Numbered from the stretch's first letter, positions 34,959-47,873 are shown. The stretch is 64,000 bases of DNA from Ehretia macrophylla (GCA_037974665.1 CM075775.1:66324311-66388310); one strand, 5' to 3'. Numbers and translations are program-made. Notes: generated from the letters alone by a model not told the origin.

Positions 34959-35517
34959 CTTTTTCATTTTTTTTGCCCCGTTTAGCCTTGCCAAGATGCT
35001 TTATCCCTTATATTTACATTCTCGAGTCCAACGACATCTTAGGCAAGACAAGTTCGCATCGCGTTAAGGTTGGGCATGCAAACCGAGGACGTGGGCTTGT
35101 GACCAGGTCTCCGTCGCTCCGGTGCCCATAACTTTTGATCCGTAAGGTGTTGTAGGGCGCACAGCATACCGTTGGAAAGCTATCTAGGAGCTCTACGGCA
35201 AGGGCAACAAGCTTGATCAGATGCGACTATTTTTTGTTCCCAAAATTGAACATTTTCATCAGTTTCGGGTAACTTTTCTGCCTTTTGCACAGTTTTTTAG
35301 GCCCGTGTCGTTCGTCGTGAGCCGCGAAAAGGACAACAACCCAACTCGCAGAACATTGGAAGGCTCTACAAGGTGTCGATATCACGTCTTACAGTGAAGC
35401 TACATTGTTAAAGAAGATGGGCTTTCGATAAGCCCAATGGGCCTTTTGAATGGGTCGTCTCTCTTGGTTGGGGCTGTGAACCGTCAACACAGAAGGGCTT
35501 TGCACCATCAACATGAA

Positions 35518-35637
35518 TGGTACGATCATACAAGTACTAATGCACCGAATCCCATCAGGACTCCGAATTTAAGCATGCTTGGGCGAGAGTAGTACTAGGA
35601 TGGGTGACCTCCTTCGGAAGTCCGCGTGTTGCATCCC
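35518..35637 (+). rRNA. 5S rRNA gene copy (duplicate A)
   Basis: TGGTACGATCATACAAG; box A AATTTAAGCATGC; box C GGATGGGTGACC; 3' arm GTCCGCGTGTTGCATCCCC. Nearly identical to the next copy. Confidence 0.88.
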
Positions 35638-36194
35638 CCTTTCTATTTTTTTTGCCCCGTTTAGCCTTGCAAGATGCTTTATCCCTCGCATTTACATTCT
35701 CGAGTCCAACGGCATGTTGGGCAAGACAACTTCGTATCACGTAGAGGTTGGGCACGCAAACCGAGAAAGTGGGGCCTGTGACTAGGTCTCCGTCACTCCG
35801 GTGCCCATAACTTTTATCCGTAAGGAGTTATAGGGCGCACAACATACCGTTGGAAAGCTCTCCGGGAGCTCTATGATGGGGGCAACAAGCCTGATTGGAT
35901 GCGCCTATTTTATGTTCCCAAAATCGAACATTTTGAACAGTTTTGGGCCATTTTTCTTCTTTTTGTGATGTTTTTTAGGCCCGTGTCGTTCGTCGTGAGC
36001 CGCGAACAGGACGACAACCCAAATCGGAAAATATTGGAGTTCAATACAACACATCGATATCACGTCTTGCGGTGATGATGCGTTGTTGAAGCAGATGGGC
36101 TTTCGATAAACCCAATGGGCCTTTTGAATAGGCCGTCTCTCTTGGTTGGGGCTGTGAACCGTCATCACATAAGGGCTTTGCACCATCAACATGA

Positions 36195-36314
36195 ATGGTA
36201 CGATCATACAAGTACTAATGCACCGAATCCCATCAGGACTCCGAATTTAAGCATGCTTGGGCGAGAGTAGTACTTGGATGGGTGACCTCCTTCGGAAGTC
36301 CGCGTGTTGCATCC
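36195..36314 (+). rRNA. 5S rRNA gene copy (duplicate B)
   Basis: Same variants as 35518 with a single visible change inside the gene (TACTTGGATG for TACTAGGATG). Confidence 0.88.
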
Positions 36315-36874
36315 CCATTTCTATTTTTTTTTGCCCCGTTTAGCCTTGCAAGATGCTTTATCCCTCGCATTTACATTCTCGAGTCCAACGGCATGTTGGG
36401 CAAGACAACTTCGTATCACGTAGAGGCTGGGCACGCAAACCGAGAAAGTGGGGCCTGTGACTAGGTCTCCGGCACTCCGGTGCCCATAACTTTTATCCGT
36501 AAGGAGTTATAGGGCGCACAACATACCGTTGGAAAGCTCTCCGGGAGCTCTATGATGGGGGCAACAAGCCTGATTGGATGCGCCTATTTTATGTTCCCAA
36601 AATCGAACATTTTGAACAGTTTTGGGCCATTTTTCTTCTTTTTGTGATGTTTTTTAGGCCCGTGTCGTTCGTCGTGAGCCGCGAACAGGACGACAACCCA
36701 AATCGCAAAACATTGGACTTCAATACAACACATTGATATCACGTCTTGCGGTGATGATGCGTTGTTGAAGCAGATGGGCTTTCGATAAACCCAATGGGCC
36801 TTTTGAATAGGTCGTCTCTCTTGGTTGGGGCTGTGAACCGTCAACACATAAGGGCTTTGCACCATCAACATGAA

Positions 36875-36994
36875 AGGTCTGATCATACCAGTAATAATGC
36901 ACCAGATTCCATCAGAACTCCGAAGTTAAGCGTGCTTGGGCGAGAGTAGTACTAGGATGGATGACGCCTTGCAAAGTCCACATGTTGCACCACC
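36875..36994 (+). rRNA. 5S rRNA gene copy
   Basis: AGGTCTGATCATACCAGTAA; box A and intermediate element intact; box C GGATGGATGACGCC, a variant shared with 44517; 3' arm CATGTTGCACCACCC. Confidence 0.87.
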
Positions 36995-37549
36995 CTTTTT
37001 AATTTTTTTTGCACCATTTAGCCTTGCCAAGTTGCTTTATCCCTCACATTTATATTCTCAAGTCCCACGGCATCTTGGGCAAGACAACTTCGCATCGCGT
37101 AGAGACTAGGCATGCAAATCGAGGACATGGGGTTTGTGACCAGGTTTCCGTCACTCTGGTGCCCATAACTTTTGATCAGTAAGGACTTATGCGGTGCACA
37201 TCATACCGTTAGAAAGCTATTCGGGAGCTCTACGACAGGGGCAGCTAGCCTGCTCGGCTGCGCTTGTTTTCAGTGCCCAAAATTGAACATTTTCATTAGT
37301 TTCGGGCAATTTTTTTGCATTTTGCACTGTTTTTAGGCCCGTGTCGTCCGTCGTGAGCCGCGAAAAGGACGAGAACCCAACTCGCGAAACATTGGAGGGC
37401 TCTACAACACATCGATATGACGTCTTGTGGTGATGCTGCTTTGTTGAAGTAGTTGGGCTGTCGATAAGCCCAACCATTTGAATGGGCCGTCTTTCTTGGC
37501 TGGGGCTGTAAACCGTCAACACATAAGGGCTTTATACCATCAACTTGAT

Positions 37550-37668
37550 GGGTGCGATTATACCAGTACTAAGGCACCGGATCCCATCAGAACTCCAAAG
37601 TTAAACGTGCTTGGGCGAGAGTAGTACTAGGATGGGTGACCCCCTCCGAAGTCCTGGTGTTGCACCCT
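37550..37668 (+). rRNA. 5S rRNA gene copy
   Basis: GGGTGCGATTATACCAG; box A GTTAAACGTGC; box C GGATGGGTGACC; 3' arm GTCCTGGTGTTGCACCC, shared with 45196. The next spacer has TGGGCCAGAAAACTTC, also shared with that unit. Confidence 0.9.
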
Positions 37669-37838
37669 CCTTTTTTTTTATTTTTTTTGGCCCCATTTAG
37701 CCTTGCCAAGATGTTTTATCCCTCACATTTACATTCTCAAGCCCGACGGCACTTGGGCCAGAAAACTTCACATCGCGTAGAGGCCGGGCACGCAAACTGA
37801 GGACGTAGGGCTAGTGACCAAGTCTCAGTCGCTCCGGT

Positions 37839-38067
37839 TGTGAGGCCCGACCTCGATTTGCGTGCGATACCTCGTTTCGTGTGCCCTAACCTAGATTTAC
37901 GTGCCTTGACCTACGTTTAAAAGTCGTGTTTCATTTTGTGTGCCTTGCATTGAATTACGTGCATACATTTAGGGTTATGTGCATTTACTTGGGAAACGTG
38001 CATTTGTCTCGTAGTTCGTGCCTTACCTCGTAGTGCGTGTCCTAAACCTAGAAAAGCGTGCCCACAC
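37839..38067 (+). repeat. Short degenerate tandem array, short form
   Basis: About ten GACCTCGATTTGCGTGC-type repeats, the same shortened form as at 25023-25252. Confidence 0.7.
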
Positions 38068-40279
38068 GCTAATCAAGAAAGCATCTTATATGAAGCACTA
38101 GATCATTAATTAATCCTACAAACTCCACTAACTAATATTAAAATGCTAAATCAACTCACTAGAAGACGACATTGCACCAAAAGCTAGACATTATCATTCT
38201 TTATTCTTATCCTTTTGCATATTCCAAGCACTCAATTAAATAATGCTCAACCAAGACAAAAAATTCAGAATTTTGCACAAGCTTGGCCAACCACATGGAG
38301 CTTTTTTTTAATGCTTTGCAATTTCAAAATCTATACCTAGACATTCTATGACAAGTTTATGACACAAGCATAAAAAAAAATTGGCTCAAAACTCTACCCA
38401 AAGCTCCACCATTCTCGACACACTCCAATTGCCCATGCTAGGTGATTCAAACATGCTCCTTGAAGACACAATTCTGAATTTTTCAAGGCCCTAGGCCGAC
38501 ACAAGCATCACATTCTTCAAGCTTTTCATTTTCCTTTCATTCTTTCTTTTTTTCTCTCATTTTCTCTCACTCTCTCATTTCTTCTCTCTCTCTCTCAGCC
38601 CTAGCTGAAATTATAGACTCCATAGCTTAAGTTCTTCATCCAAAGCTTCTTCAAGACATGCAAGCTACTAGGAAGATCGACCAAGCAAGCTAGAATGCAA
38701 AAGTCGCACATGCAAGCTCATAGCACATTCATTTCGGCTTAGGTAAGTTTGTTAGCTTCCATTTCATTTTCTTTTTGTTCTAGCCACATGCACTTACTAA
38801 GAACATGGTTACTAAGCTAGGGATTAGAGAAATCTCAAGTTGTCTCTCGGCTAAGCAAGGAAAAAGGTCGACATTGTGCTTCATCAAGAGTCTTGTGCAT
38901 CTTCTTGTTGTCTTGCTAAGGTGAGGGCTAAAACTTCTTTGAAAAGCTTTAAAAACCACATGCATGCCTTTGAATGTCTATTTTTACCTCTGTACTTGTG
39001 ATATATGTGTGTACATGAGCTTTTGTAAACATGCATGGCAAAATATTTGCCTAGAATGTGAAGATAAGTGAAATCGCGTAGTTGACAGCTTTCTGTTATG
39101 TTGGAACGAAGTGATTTTGACCGGGTAAATGATGTTGAAAATGCGTGAAAATTGGTAGGTAACTAGTTTTGCCAGTTCTAAGCATTTTTCATAGAAATAG
39201 GACAAAGATAATTTTGACTCTAAGGTCCCCAAATGGAAAAACATCGAAATGTGTCCAAATCTGGGAAAATGAAGCAGGTTTTGGCAGATTCACTATCCTT
39301 GTAGAACGAACCAGTTTTGACTTAGTAAATGATATCTGAAATGCATGAAATTTGGTGTGCTGCTATATTTTTCAGTTCTGGACATTTTTATCAGAAATAG
39401 ACTAAGGCTAAATCTGACCCTAAGGTCCTCAAAAATGACAAGTATTGAAATGTGTGCAAATCTGGACAGTTTTGCGTAGTCTCACGGTTTTGGCTATAAC
39501 TCTTGAACCCGAACTCCAAATGATGCGAGGTTTGTTTCTGGATTTAGTTCACTCCTTAAGCTTTAATTTGACATTTGGTTCACTGAAATTGGAGGTTGTT
39601 TGCTTGTCTCAATGATTGTGAGAAAACAGACCATTGCAGTAGGGTTTTCATCTAGTGATATGCTTTGAAAATTATTGTGACTTCTCTTGATGTATTAAAT
39701 GCTTGGGATTGTGGCACTTGGATGTTGTGTGGACTGTTTTGAATACTTGAGGATGTTTGAATTAATCAATGCGTGGCTTGAGTTTAATTACTTGACAACT
39801 TAGGGTTTAATCGCACGGGTGAGCATGAATTGAAACCCTAATGACTAGGAAAACTCGCTAAGTGTTGATCCTATGGACATCGTGTTTAATTATATGATTT
39901 GTAGGCTGCCCGTAGTTTCCCTTGTAGCACTAGATGTGATTTCGAAAATTACATGTTGACAAGTATTCTTGCACCCGGTCCCACGTAAACGTCGTTGCAT
40001 GTTGTATGACTTTATTATTTGATCACGTGAACTTCGAAATGAGTTATATGACTTGATTTACATGCGTTATATGGCTGCCCGTTTAATATTCATATAACTC
40101 CATGTGCTTTTCAAGTGAAATTACTTGTCATATCGTGCCTCACGTGTTTACTTGTCAATGTACAATCTTATGACTGTTCGGAGGCAACCTACTTTGTTGT
40201 CCTCCTAATGTGATATATTAAATGTCATAAATGTGCATTGCATACAAGGTTGCAACCTTTCGTTCTGGCGTGGTAGCGT

Positions 40280-40415
40280 TCACGCACACCGGGCGGCATC
40301 GGGTTTGCCAGTGCAACCGTGACTACCATTATCTAATCCCTCTCTCGCTTGGGGGCTAGACTTCCTCGAAGAGTTGAGTCGTAGGATTTCGGGGTACATC
40401 CGGAGTACACCCATT
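40280..40415 (+). promoter_or_regulatory. Conserved LTR module (type 1, solo LTR)
   Basis: CACGCACACCGGGCGGCATC, then GTCGTAGGATTTCGGGGTAC and ATCCGGAGTACACCC; TATA-like GTGTATAAGTACTCTCGC at 40507. Confidence 0.6.
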
Positions 40416-41801
40416 TGGCATGATAAGGGGATGATTTGAAGTCGGCCGCAACAACTGATACTGGAAATGAACTGAGAGCAAAAGCTCACCGTATCCTTTT
40501 CACTATGTGTATAAGTACTCTCGCTTGGTTCCTAAAGGACCTCGGGGAGGAAAGACGTGTAATTTTGTTGTTTTACTTTTACATTACATCATGTACTTAC
40601 TTGTGATATATGTCATGCTTGCAAAGAGTTTTATTGAACTGGAAAATGAGTTTCAAAACTTATTTCTCGTTCCCCTTCGCTGAGTTCATAAGGACTCACC
40701 CTCTTTTATCATCTCAGGTGAAGAAGACTAGGAATAGGTACCCGAGGACAACGTGCCTATTGATGATTCATTGGAATGATTGCTTGCCCTACGTGCCTTA
40801 CGTGGCTATGGACATTTTGTGAACGATATGTTGCTTGAAGACTATTTCTTATGTTGCTTGTTATTGTATTGTAAATGACCCCCGTTGTAATTTGGGGTCT
40901 AATTTTGGCTTGTACTGATCATAACTAGTTAGACACTCTTGTGGTCGTTTTTGCTATCGCTACTCGCTAGTATCTATCATTGGATTATGAAGTAGCAGGT
41001 AAGGATTAAGTAAAATGAATCTATTCAATCTTAAGCAGGTACTCATTGTTAAGCTAAGATCAATAGGTACTTTTGTAACAAGGATTAACAAACAAACGAG
41101 ACATAGTTATCATGCTAAGCTGTTAATCAAACGAGACTTCGAGACAACTAGTAGGAGTTTCAATTGATGATAAATAGTAATCTTAGTTGGAAATGAATTT
41201 GAGATTGAAAGTTTTGAGGCCTTTAGAAAATTAGGTCAAACTAAGGAGCCCAATTACAGCCGTTATGCTGTCGATTTTCCGGAGAATTTGTGGAGTTTAG
41301 GCTAAAATGTTAACTTTCATGAATGATTATGTACGTGATATGACTTGAATGTTTAGATGACACCCTAGTCTAACCTTTATAGGTCGGGTTGGGGCGTGAC
41401 ACCGGTGCCCATAGCTTTTGATCCGTAAGGAGTTATGCGATGCACAACATACAGTTGGAAAGCTCTTCGGGAGTTCTACGACAGGGGCAGCAAGCCTTCT
41501 CGACTGTGCCTTTTTTCGATAAACAAAATCGAATGTTTTCATTAGTTTCGGGCTACTTTTCAACTTTTTTGCCCTGTTTTTTAGGCTCGTGTCGTTCGTC
41601 GTCAGCCGCGAAAAGGATAAGAACCCAACTTGCAGAATATTAGATTGCTCTACAATGCGTCAATATCACATCTTGTGGTGATGCTGGGTTGTTGAAGCAG
41701 ATGGGTTGTCGATAAGCCCAATGGGCCATTTGAATGGGCTGTCTCTCTTGGTTGGGACTGTGAACCACCAACACATAAGAGATTTGCACCATCAACATGA
41801 C

Positions 41802-41920
41802 GGGTGCGATCATACCAGCACTAATGCACCAGATCCCATCAGAACTCCAAAGTTAAGCGTGCTTGGGCGAGAGTAGTACTAGGATGGTTGACCCCCAGGG
41901 AAGTCATCGTGTTGTACCCC
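41802..41920 (+). rRNA. 5S rRNA gene copy, well preserved
   Basis: GGGTGCGATCATACCAGCAC through AAGTTAAGCGTGCTTGGGCG with only a few changes; box C GGATGGTTGACC; 3' arm GTCATCGTGTTGTACCCC. Confidence 0.91.
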
Positions 41921-42480
41921 CTTTTTCATTTTTTCCCCCATTTAGCCTTGCCAAGATGCTTTATCCCTCACATTTATATTCTTGAGTCCCACGGCATCTT
42001 GAACGAGACAACTTCGCATCGCGTAGAGGCTGGGCATGCAAACCAAGGACGTGGGGCCTGTGACCAAGTTTTCATCGCTCTGATGCCTATAACTTTTTAT
42101 CCGTAAGGAGTTATGCATTGCACAGCATACAGTTGGAAAGCTTTCCTGGAGCTCTACGACGGAGGCAGCAAGCCTTCTTGACTGTGCCTTTATTTGGTAA
42201 GCAAATTCGAATGTTTTCGTCAGTTTCGTGCTACTTTTCTACTTTTTTTACGCTATATTTTAGGCCCGTGTCGTTCGTCGTCAGTCGCGAATAGGACAAG
42301 AACCCAACTTGGAGAATATTGGATTGCTCTACAATGCGTCGATATCACGACTTGCAGTGATGATGCGTTGTTGAAGCAGATGGGCTATTGATAAGCCCAA
42401 TGGGCCTTTTGAATGGGTCGTCTCTCTTGGCTAGGGCTGTGAATTGTCAACACCTAAGGGTTTTGTACCATCAACATGAT

Positions 42481-42599
42481 GGGTGAAATCATACCAGTAC
42501 TAATGCACCGGATCGCATCAGAACTTTGAAGTTAAGCGTGCTTGGGCGAGAGTAGTACTAGGATGGGTGACCCCCTCAGAAGTCCCCATCTTGCACCCC
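42481..42599 (+). rRNA. 5S rRNA gene copy
   Basis: GGGTGAAATCATACCAG; internal control region intact; 3' arm GTCCCCATCTTGCACCCCC weakens the closing stem. Confidence 0.89.
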
Positions 42600-43160
42600 C
42601 CTTTTTAATTTTTTTTGCCCCGTTTAGCCTTACAAAGATGATTTATCCCTCACCTTTATATTCTCAAGTCCCACAGCATCTTGGGCAAGACAACTTCGCA
42701 TCGCGTAGAGGTTGGGCACGCAAACCGAGGATGAGGGTCATGTGACCAAGTCTCAGTCGCTGCGGTGCCCATAAATTTTGATCTGTAAGGAGTTATGTGG
42801 CGCACAACATACCGTTGGAAAGCACTCCAGGTGCTCTACGACAGGGCCAGCAAGCCTGCTCTGCTTTGCCTATTTTCGGTACCCAAAATTGAACATTTTC
42901 ATCAATTTTGGGCCACTTTTCATCTTTTTGCGCAGTTTTTTAGGCCCGTGTCGTTCGTCGTCAGCCTCAAAAAGGACGAGAACCCAACTCGCTGAACATT
43001 CGAGGGCTCTATAATGCGTCGACATCACGTCTTGCGGTGATGCTACGTTGTTGAAGAAGAAGGGTTGTTGATAAGCCCAATGGGCCTTTTGAATAGGCCG
43101 TCTCTCTTGGCTGGGGCTGTGAACCATCAACACATAAGGGCTTTGCACCAACAACATGAC

Positions 43161-43280
43161 AGGTGTGATGATACCTGTACTAATGTACCAGATCCCATCA
43201 GAACTCCGAAGTTAAGCGTGCTTGGGCGAGAATAGTACTAGGATGGGTGACCCCCTTCGGAAGTCCTCGTGTTACACCCC
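43161..43280 (+). rRNA. 5S rRNA gene copy
   Basis: AGGTGTGATGATACCTG; box A intact; box C GGATGGGTGACC; extra base in CCCTTCGGAAGTCC as in 34839. Confidence 0.89.
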
Positions 43281-43840
43281 TTTTTAAATTTTTTTTGCCC
43301 CGTTTAGCCTTGCCAAGATGCTTTATCCCTTATATTTACATTCTCGAGTCCAACAACATCTTGGGCAAGACTACTTTGCATCACGTTGTGGCTGGGCACG
43401 CAAACCGAGGACGTGGGGCCTGTGACCAGGTCTCCGTCGCTCTGGTGCCCATAACTTTTGATCCGTAAAGTGTTATGGGGCGCACAGCATACCGTTGGAA
43501 AGCTCTCTGGGAGCTCTTCGACGGGGGCAACAAGCCTGATCGTATGCGAGTGTTTTCTGTTCCCAAAATCGAACGTTTTCATCAGTTTCGGGCCACTTTT
43601 CTACATTTTGCAATATTTTTTAGACCCGTGTCATTTGTTGTGAGCCACGAAAAGGACAACAACCCAACTCACGGAACATTGGAGGGCTCTACAAGGTGTC
43701 GATTTCACGTCTTGCGGTGATGCTGCATTGTTGAAGCAGATGGGCTTTCGATAAGCCCAATGGGCCTTTTGAATGGGTCGTCTCTCATAGTTGGGGCTGT
43801 GAACCGTCAACACATAAGGGCTTTGCTCCATCAACATGAA

Positions 43841-43960
43841 AGGTACGATCATACCAGTACTAATGTACCATATCCCATCCGAACTCTGAATTTAAGCATG
43901 CTTGGGCAAGAGTAGTACTAGGATGGGCGACCACCTTCGAAAGTCCGCTTGTTGCACCCC
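43841..43960 (+). rRNA. 5S rRNA gene copy
   Basis: AGGTACGATCATACCAG; GAATTTAAGCATGC and GTCCGCTTGTTGC link it to the duplicate pair at 35518/36195; box C GGATGGGCGACC. Confidence 0.88.
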
Positions 43961-44516
43961 CTTTTCCATTTTTTTTGCCCCGTTTAGCCTTGCAAGATGC
44001 TTTATCCCTCACATTTACATTCTCGAGTCCAATGGCATTTGGGCAAGACAACTTCGCATCACGTAGAGGCTAGGCATACAAACCGAGGATGTGGGGCCTG
44101 TGACCAGGTCTCCATCACTCCGGTGCCCATAACTTTTCATCCGTAAGGTGTTCTGGAGTGCACAGCATACCATTGGAAAGCTCTCCAGGAGCTATATGAT
44201 GGGGGCAACAAGCATGCTCGGATGCGCCTGTTTTATGTTCCGAAAATCGAACATTTTTAATAGTTTTGGGCCACTTTTCTTCTTTTTGCAATGTTTTTAG
44301 GCCCGTGTCGTTCGTCGTGAGCCGCGAAAAGGACGACAACCCAAATCGCGGAACTTTGGAATGCTATACAACACGTCGATATCACGTCTTGCGGTGATGA
44401 TGCATTGTTAAAGCAGATAGGCTTCCGATAAACCCAATGGCCTTTTGAATGGGTCGTCTCTCTTGGTTGGCGCTGTGAACCGTCAACACATAAGGGCTTT
44501 GCACCATCAACATGAA

Positions 44517-44635
44517 AGGTACGATCATACTAGTACTAATGCACCAGATTCCATCAGAACTCCAAAGTTAAGCGTGCTTAGGCGAGAGTAGTTCTAGAAT
44601 GGATGACGCCTTGGGAAGTCCTTGTGTTTCACCCT
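44517..44635 (+). rRNA. 5S rRNA gene copy, degenerate
   Basis: AGGTACGATCATACTAG; box A TTAAGCGTGCTTAGG; box C reads TCTAGAATGGATGACG; variant set close to 36875. Confidence 0.86.
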
Positions 44636-45195
44636 TCTTTTCAATTTTTTTTTGCCCCGTTTAGCCTTGCCAAGTTGTTTTATCCCACACATTTATATTC
44701 TTGAGTCCCACGGCATCATGGGTAAAACAACTCCGCATCGCGTAGAGACTAGGCATACAAACCGAGGACGTGAGGTTTGTGACTAGGTTTTCGTCGCTCT
44801 GGTGCCCATAACTTTTGATCCGTAAGGAGTTATGTGGCGTGCAGCATATCGTTGAAAAGCTCTCCGGGAGCTCTACGACTAGGGCAGCAAGCCTGCTTGG
44901 CTGCACCTATTTTCGCTAAAAAAATCAAAATTTTCATCAGTTTCAGGCCACTTTTCTTCTTTTTGCATTGGTTTTTAGGCCCGTGTCGTTCGTCGTGAGC
45001 CGCAAAAAGGACGAGAACCCAACTCGCAGAACATTGGAGGGCTCTACTACGTGTGGATATCACATCTTGCGGTGATGATGGGTTGTTGAAGCAGTTGGGC
45101 TCTCGATAAGCCCAATGGGCCATTTGAATGGGCAATCTCTCTTGGCTGGGGCTGTGAACCGTCAACACATAAGGGCTTTGCACCATCAACATGGC

Positions 45196-45315
45196 GGGTG
45201 CGATCATACAAGTACTAATGCACTAGATCCCATCAGAACTTCAAAGTTAAGCGTGCTTGGGCGAGAGTAGTACTAGGATAGGAGACCCCCTCAGAAGTCC
45301 TGGTGTTGCACCCCC
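45196..45315 (+). rRNA. 5S rRNA gene copy
   Basis: GGGTGCGATCATACAAG; box A intact; box C GGATAGGAGACC; 3' arm GTCCTGGTGTTGCACCC as in 37550. Confidence 0.89.
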
Positions 45316-45877
45316 CTTTTTTATTTTTTATTTGCCTCGTTTAGCCTTGCCAAGATATTTTATACCTTACATTTACATTCTCGAGTCCCATGGCATCTTG
45401 GGCCAGAAAACTTCGTATTGCGTAGAGGCTGGGCACGCAAATCGAGGACGTGGGGCCTGTGATCAAGTCTCAGTCGCTCCGATGCCCATAACTTTTGATT
45501 CGTCAGGAGTTATGGGGCGCACAGAATACCCTTACAAAGCTCCCCGGGACCTCTACGATAGGGGCAACAAGCCTGCTCGGCTGTGCCTGTTTTCTGTTCC
45601 TAAAATCTAACGTTTTCATCAGTTTCAGGCCAATTTTCTTCTTTTTCTATTATTTTTTAGGCCAATGTTGTTCGTCATCAGCTGCGAAAAGGATAACAAT
45701 CCAACTCGCGAAACATTGGAGGGCTCTACAATGTGTCAATATCACGTCTTGCGGTGATGCTGCGTTGTTGAAGCAGATGGACTATCGATAAGCCCAATGG
45801 GCATGTTGAATGGGCCGTCCCTCTTGGTTGGGGCTATGAACCGTCAACACATAAGGGCTTTGCACCATTAACATGAA

Positions 45878-45996
45878 TGGTGTGATCATACCAGTACTAA
45901 TGCACCAGATCCTATCAGAACTCCGAAGTTAAGTGTGCTTGGGCGAGAGGAGTACTAGGATGGGTGACGCCCTGGGAAGTCCTCGTGTTGTACCCT
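45878..45996 (+). rRNA. 5S rRNA gene copy
   Basis: TGGTGTGATCATACCAG; box A TTAAGTGTGC; intermediate GAGAGGAGTAC; box C GGATGGGTGACGCC. Confidence 0.88.
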
Positions 45997-46538
45997 CATT
46001 TTCAATGTTTTTTGCCCCGTTTAGCCTTGCCAACTTGCTTTGTCCCTCACATTTATATTCTCGAGTCGCACGGCATCTTGGGCATGACAACTTCGCATCG
46101 CGTAGAGGCTGGGCACGCAAACCGAGTATGTGGGGTTTGTGACCAAGTTTTCGTCACTTCTGGGCCCATAACTTTTGATCCGTAAGGAGTTATGCAGAAA
46201 GCTCTCTAGGAGCTTTACAACGGGGGTAGGAATCCTACTCGGCTGGTCCTGTTTACAGTAAACAAAATTGAACATTTTCATCAATTTCGGGGCACTTTTC
46301 TTCTTTTTGTGCTGTTATTTAGGCTCGTGTCGTTCGTTGTGAGCCATGAAAAGGACGAGAACCCAACTCGCAGAACATTAAAGGGTTTGCAACGCGTTGA
46401 TATCACGTCTTAAGGTGATATTGCTTTGTTGAAGCAGATGGGCAGTCATTAAGCCCATTGGGCCTTTTGATTGGGTCGTCTCTCTTGGCTAGAACTGTGA
46501 GCCGTCAACACACAAGGGCTTTGCACCATCAACATGAC

Positions 46539-46657
46539 GAGTGCGATCATACCAGAACTAATGCACCGGATCCTATCAGAACTCTGAAGTTAAAGGTGCT
46601 TGGTCGAGAGTAGTACTAGGATGGGTGACCCCCGGGGAAGTCCTCGTGTTGCACCCC
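46539..46657 (+). rRNA. 5S rRNA gene copy
   Basis: GAGTGCGATCATACCAG; box A GTTAAAGGTGCTTGGTCG; box C GGATGGGTGACC; 3' end TTGCACCCC. Confidence 0.89.
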
Positions 46658-47192
46658 ATTTTTCCTTTTTTTTTGCCCCGTTTAGCCTTGCTAAGATGCC
46701 TTATCCCTCACATTTATATTCTCGAGTCCCATGGCATCTTGGGCAAGACAACTTTGCATTACGTAGAGGCTGGGCACGCAAACCGACGTAGGGCCTGTGA
46801 CTAGGCCTCCGTGGCTCCGGTGCCCATAAATTTTGATCCGTAAAGAGTTATGGGGCGCACAACATACTGTTGGAAAGCACTCCGGGAGATCTACGACGGG
46901 GGCAACAAGTCTGCTCGGCTGCGCCTATTTTATGTTCCTAAAATTAAATGTTTTCATCTGTTTTGGGCCACTTTTCTTCTTTTTGCGCTGTTTTTTATGC
47001 TCGTGTCATTCGTCGTGAGCCTCGAAAAGGATTACAACCTAACTCACGAAACATTGGAAGGCCCTACAACGCGTCGATATCACGTCTTGCAATGATGCTG
47101 CATTGTTGCCAATGAGCCTTTTGAATGGGCCGTCTCTCTTAGCCGGGGCTGTGAACTGTCAACACATACGGGCTTTGTATCATCAACATGAC

Positions 47193-47311
47193 GTGTGTGA
47201 TCATACCAGTGCTAATGCATCTGATCAAATCAGAACTCCGAAGTTAAGCGTGCTTGGGCGATAGTAGTACTAGGATGGGTAACCCCCTGGGAAGTGCTCG
47301 TGTTGCACCCC
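47193..47311 (+). rRNA. 5S rRNA gene copy
   Basis: GTGTGTGATCATACCAG; loop ATGCATCTGATCAAATC; box A intact; box C GGATGGGTAACC. The upstream spacer is shortened (GCATTGTTGCCAATGAGCC). Confidence 0.88.
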
Positions 47312-47873
47312 CCCGTTTTTTTTTTTTTTGCTCCGTTTGGCCTTGCCAAGTTGCTTTGTCCCTCACATTTATATTCTCGAGTCCCACGGCATCTTGGGCA
47401 GGACAACTTCGCATCGCATAAAGACTTGGCATGTAAACCAAGGACGTGGGGCCTGTGACCAGGTCTCTGTCGCTCCGGTGCCCATAACTTCTGATCCATG
47501 AGGAGTTATGCGGCGTACAACATACCATTCAACAGCTTTCCAGCAGCTCTACGACCGGGGCAGCAATCCTGCTTGACTGAATGTATTTTTAAAACCCAAA
47601 ATTGATTGTTTTCATCAGTTTCTGGGCACTTTTCTTCTTTTTGCGCTATTTTTTAGGCCCATATCGTTCATTGTGAGCCATGAAAAGGACGAGAACCCAA
47701 ATCGCGGAACATTGGAGGGCTCTACAACACGTCAATATCACGTCTTGTGGTGATGCAGCGTTGTTGAAGCAGATGGGTTGTCGATAAGCCTAATGGGCCT
47801 TTTGAATGGGCCTTCTCTCTTGGCTGGGGCTGTGAACTGTCAACACATAAGGGCTTTGCACCATCAACTTCAC

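Larger units (their letters stand above)
31767..37838 (+). repeat. 5S rDNA tandem block 4
   Basis: Nine genes from 32192 to 37550 with periods 649, 678, 641, 679, 679, 677, 680 and 675. First spacer type (TTTAGCCTTGCCAAG). It contains two nearly identical adjacent units and is part of a higher-order duplication with 43161-45480. Confidence 0.93.
37839..41401 (+). mobile_element. Solo LTR, type 1, with TSD CCGGT
   Basis: Starts TGTGAGGCCCGACCTCG and ends GGTTGGGGCGTGACA, 3563 bp. CCGGT flanks it on both sides (37834-37838, 41402-41406). Contents in order: short-form repeat array (37839-38067), CT-rich tract (38540-38605), conserved module (40280-40415) and an acceptor-like CATCTCAGGTGAAGAAG near 40711. 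No coding region. The matching unboosted site, without an LTR, is visible near 45478 in the duplicated 5S unit. Confidence 0.94.
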
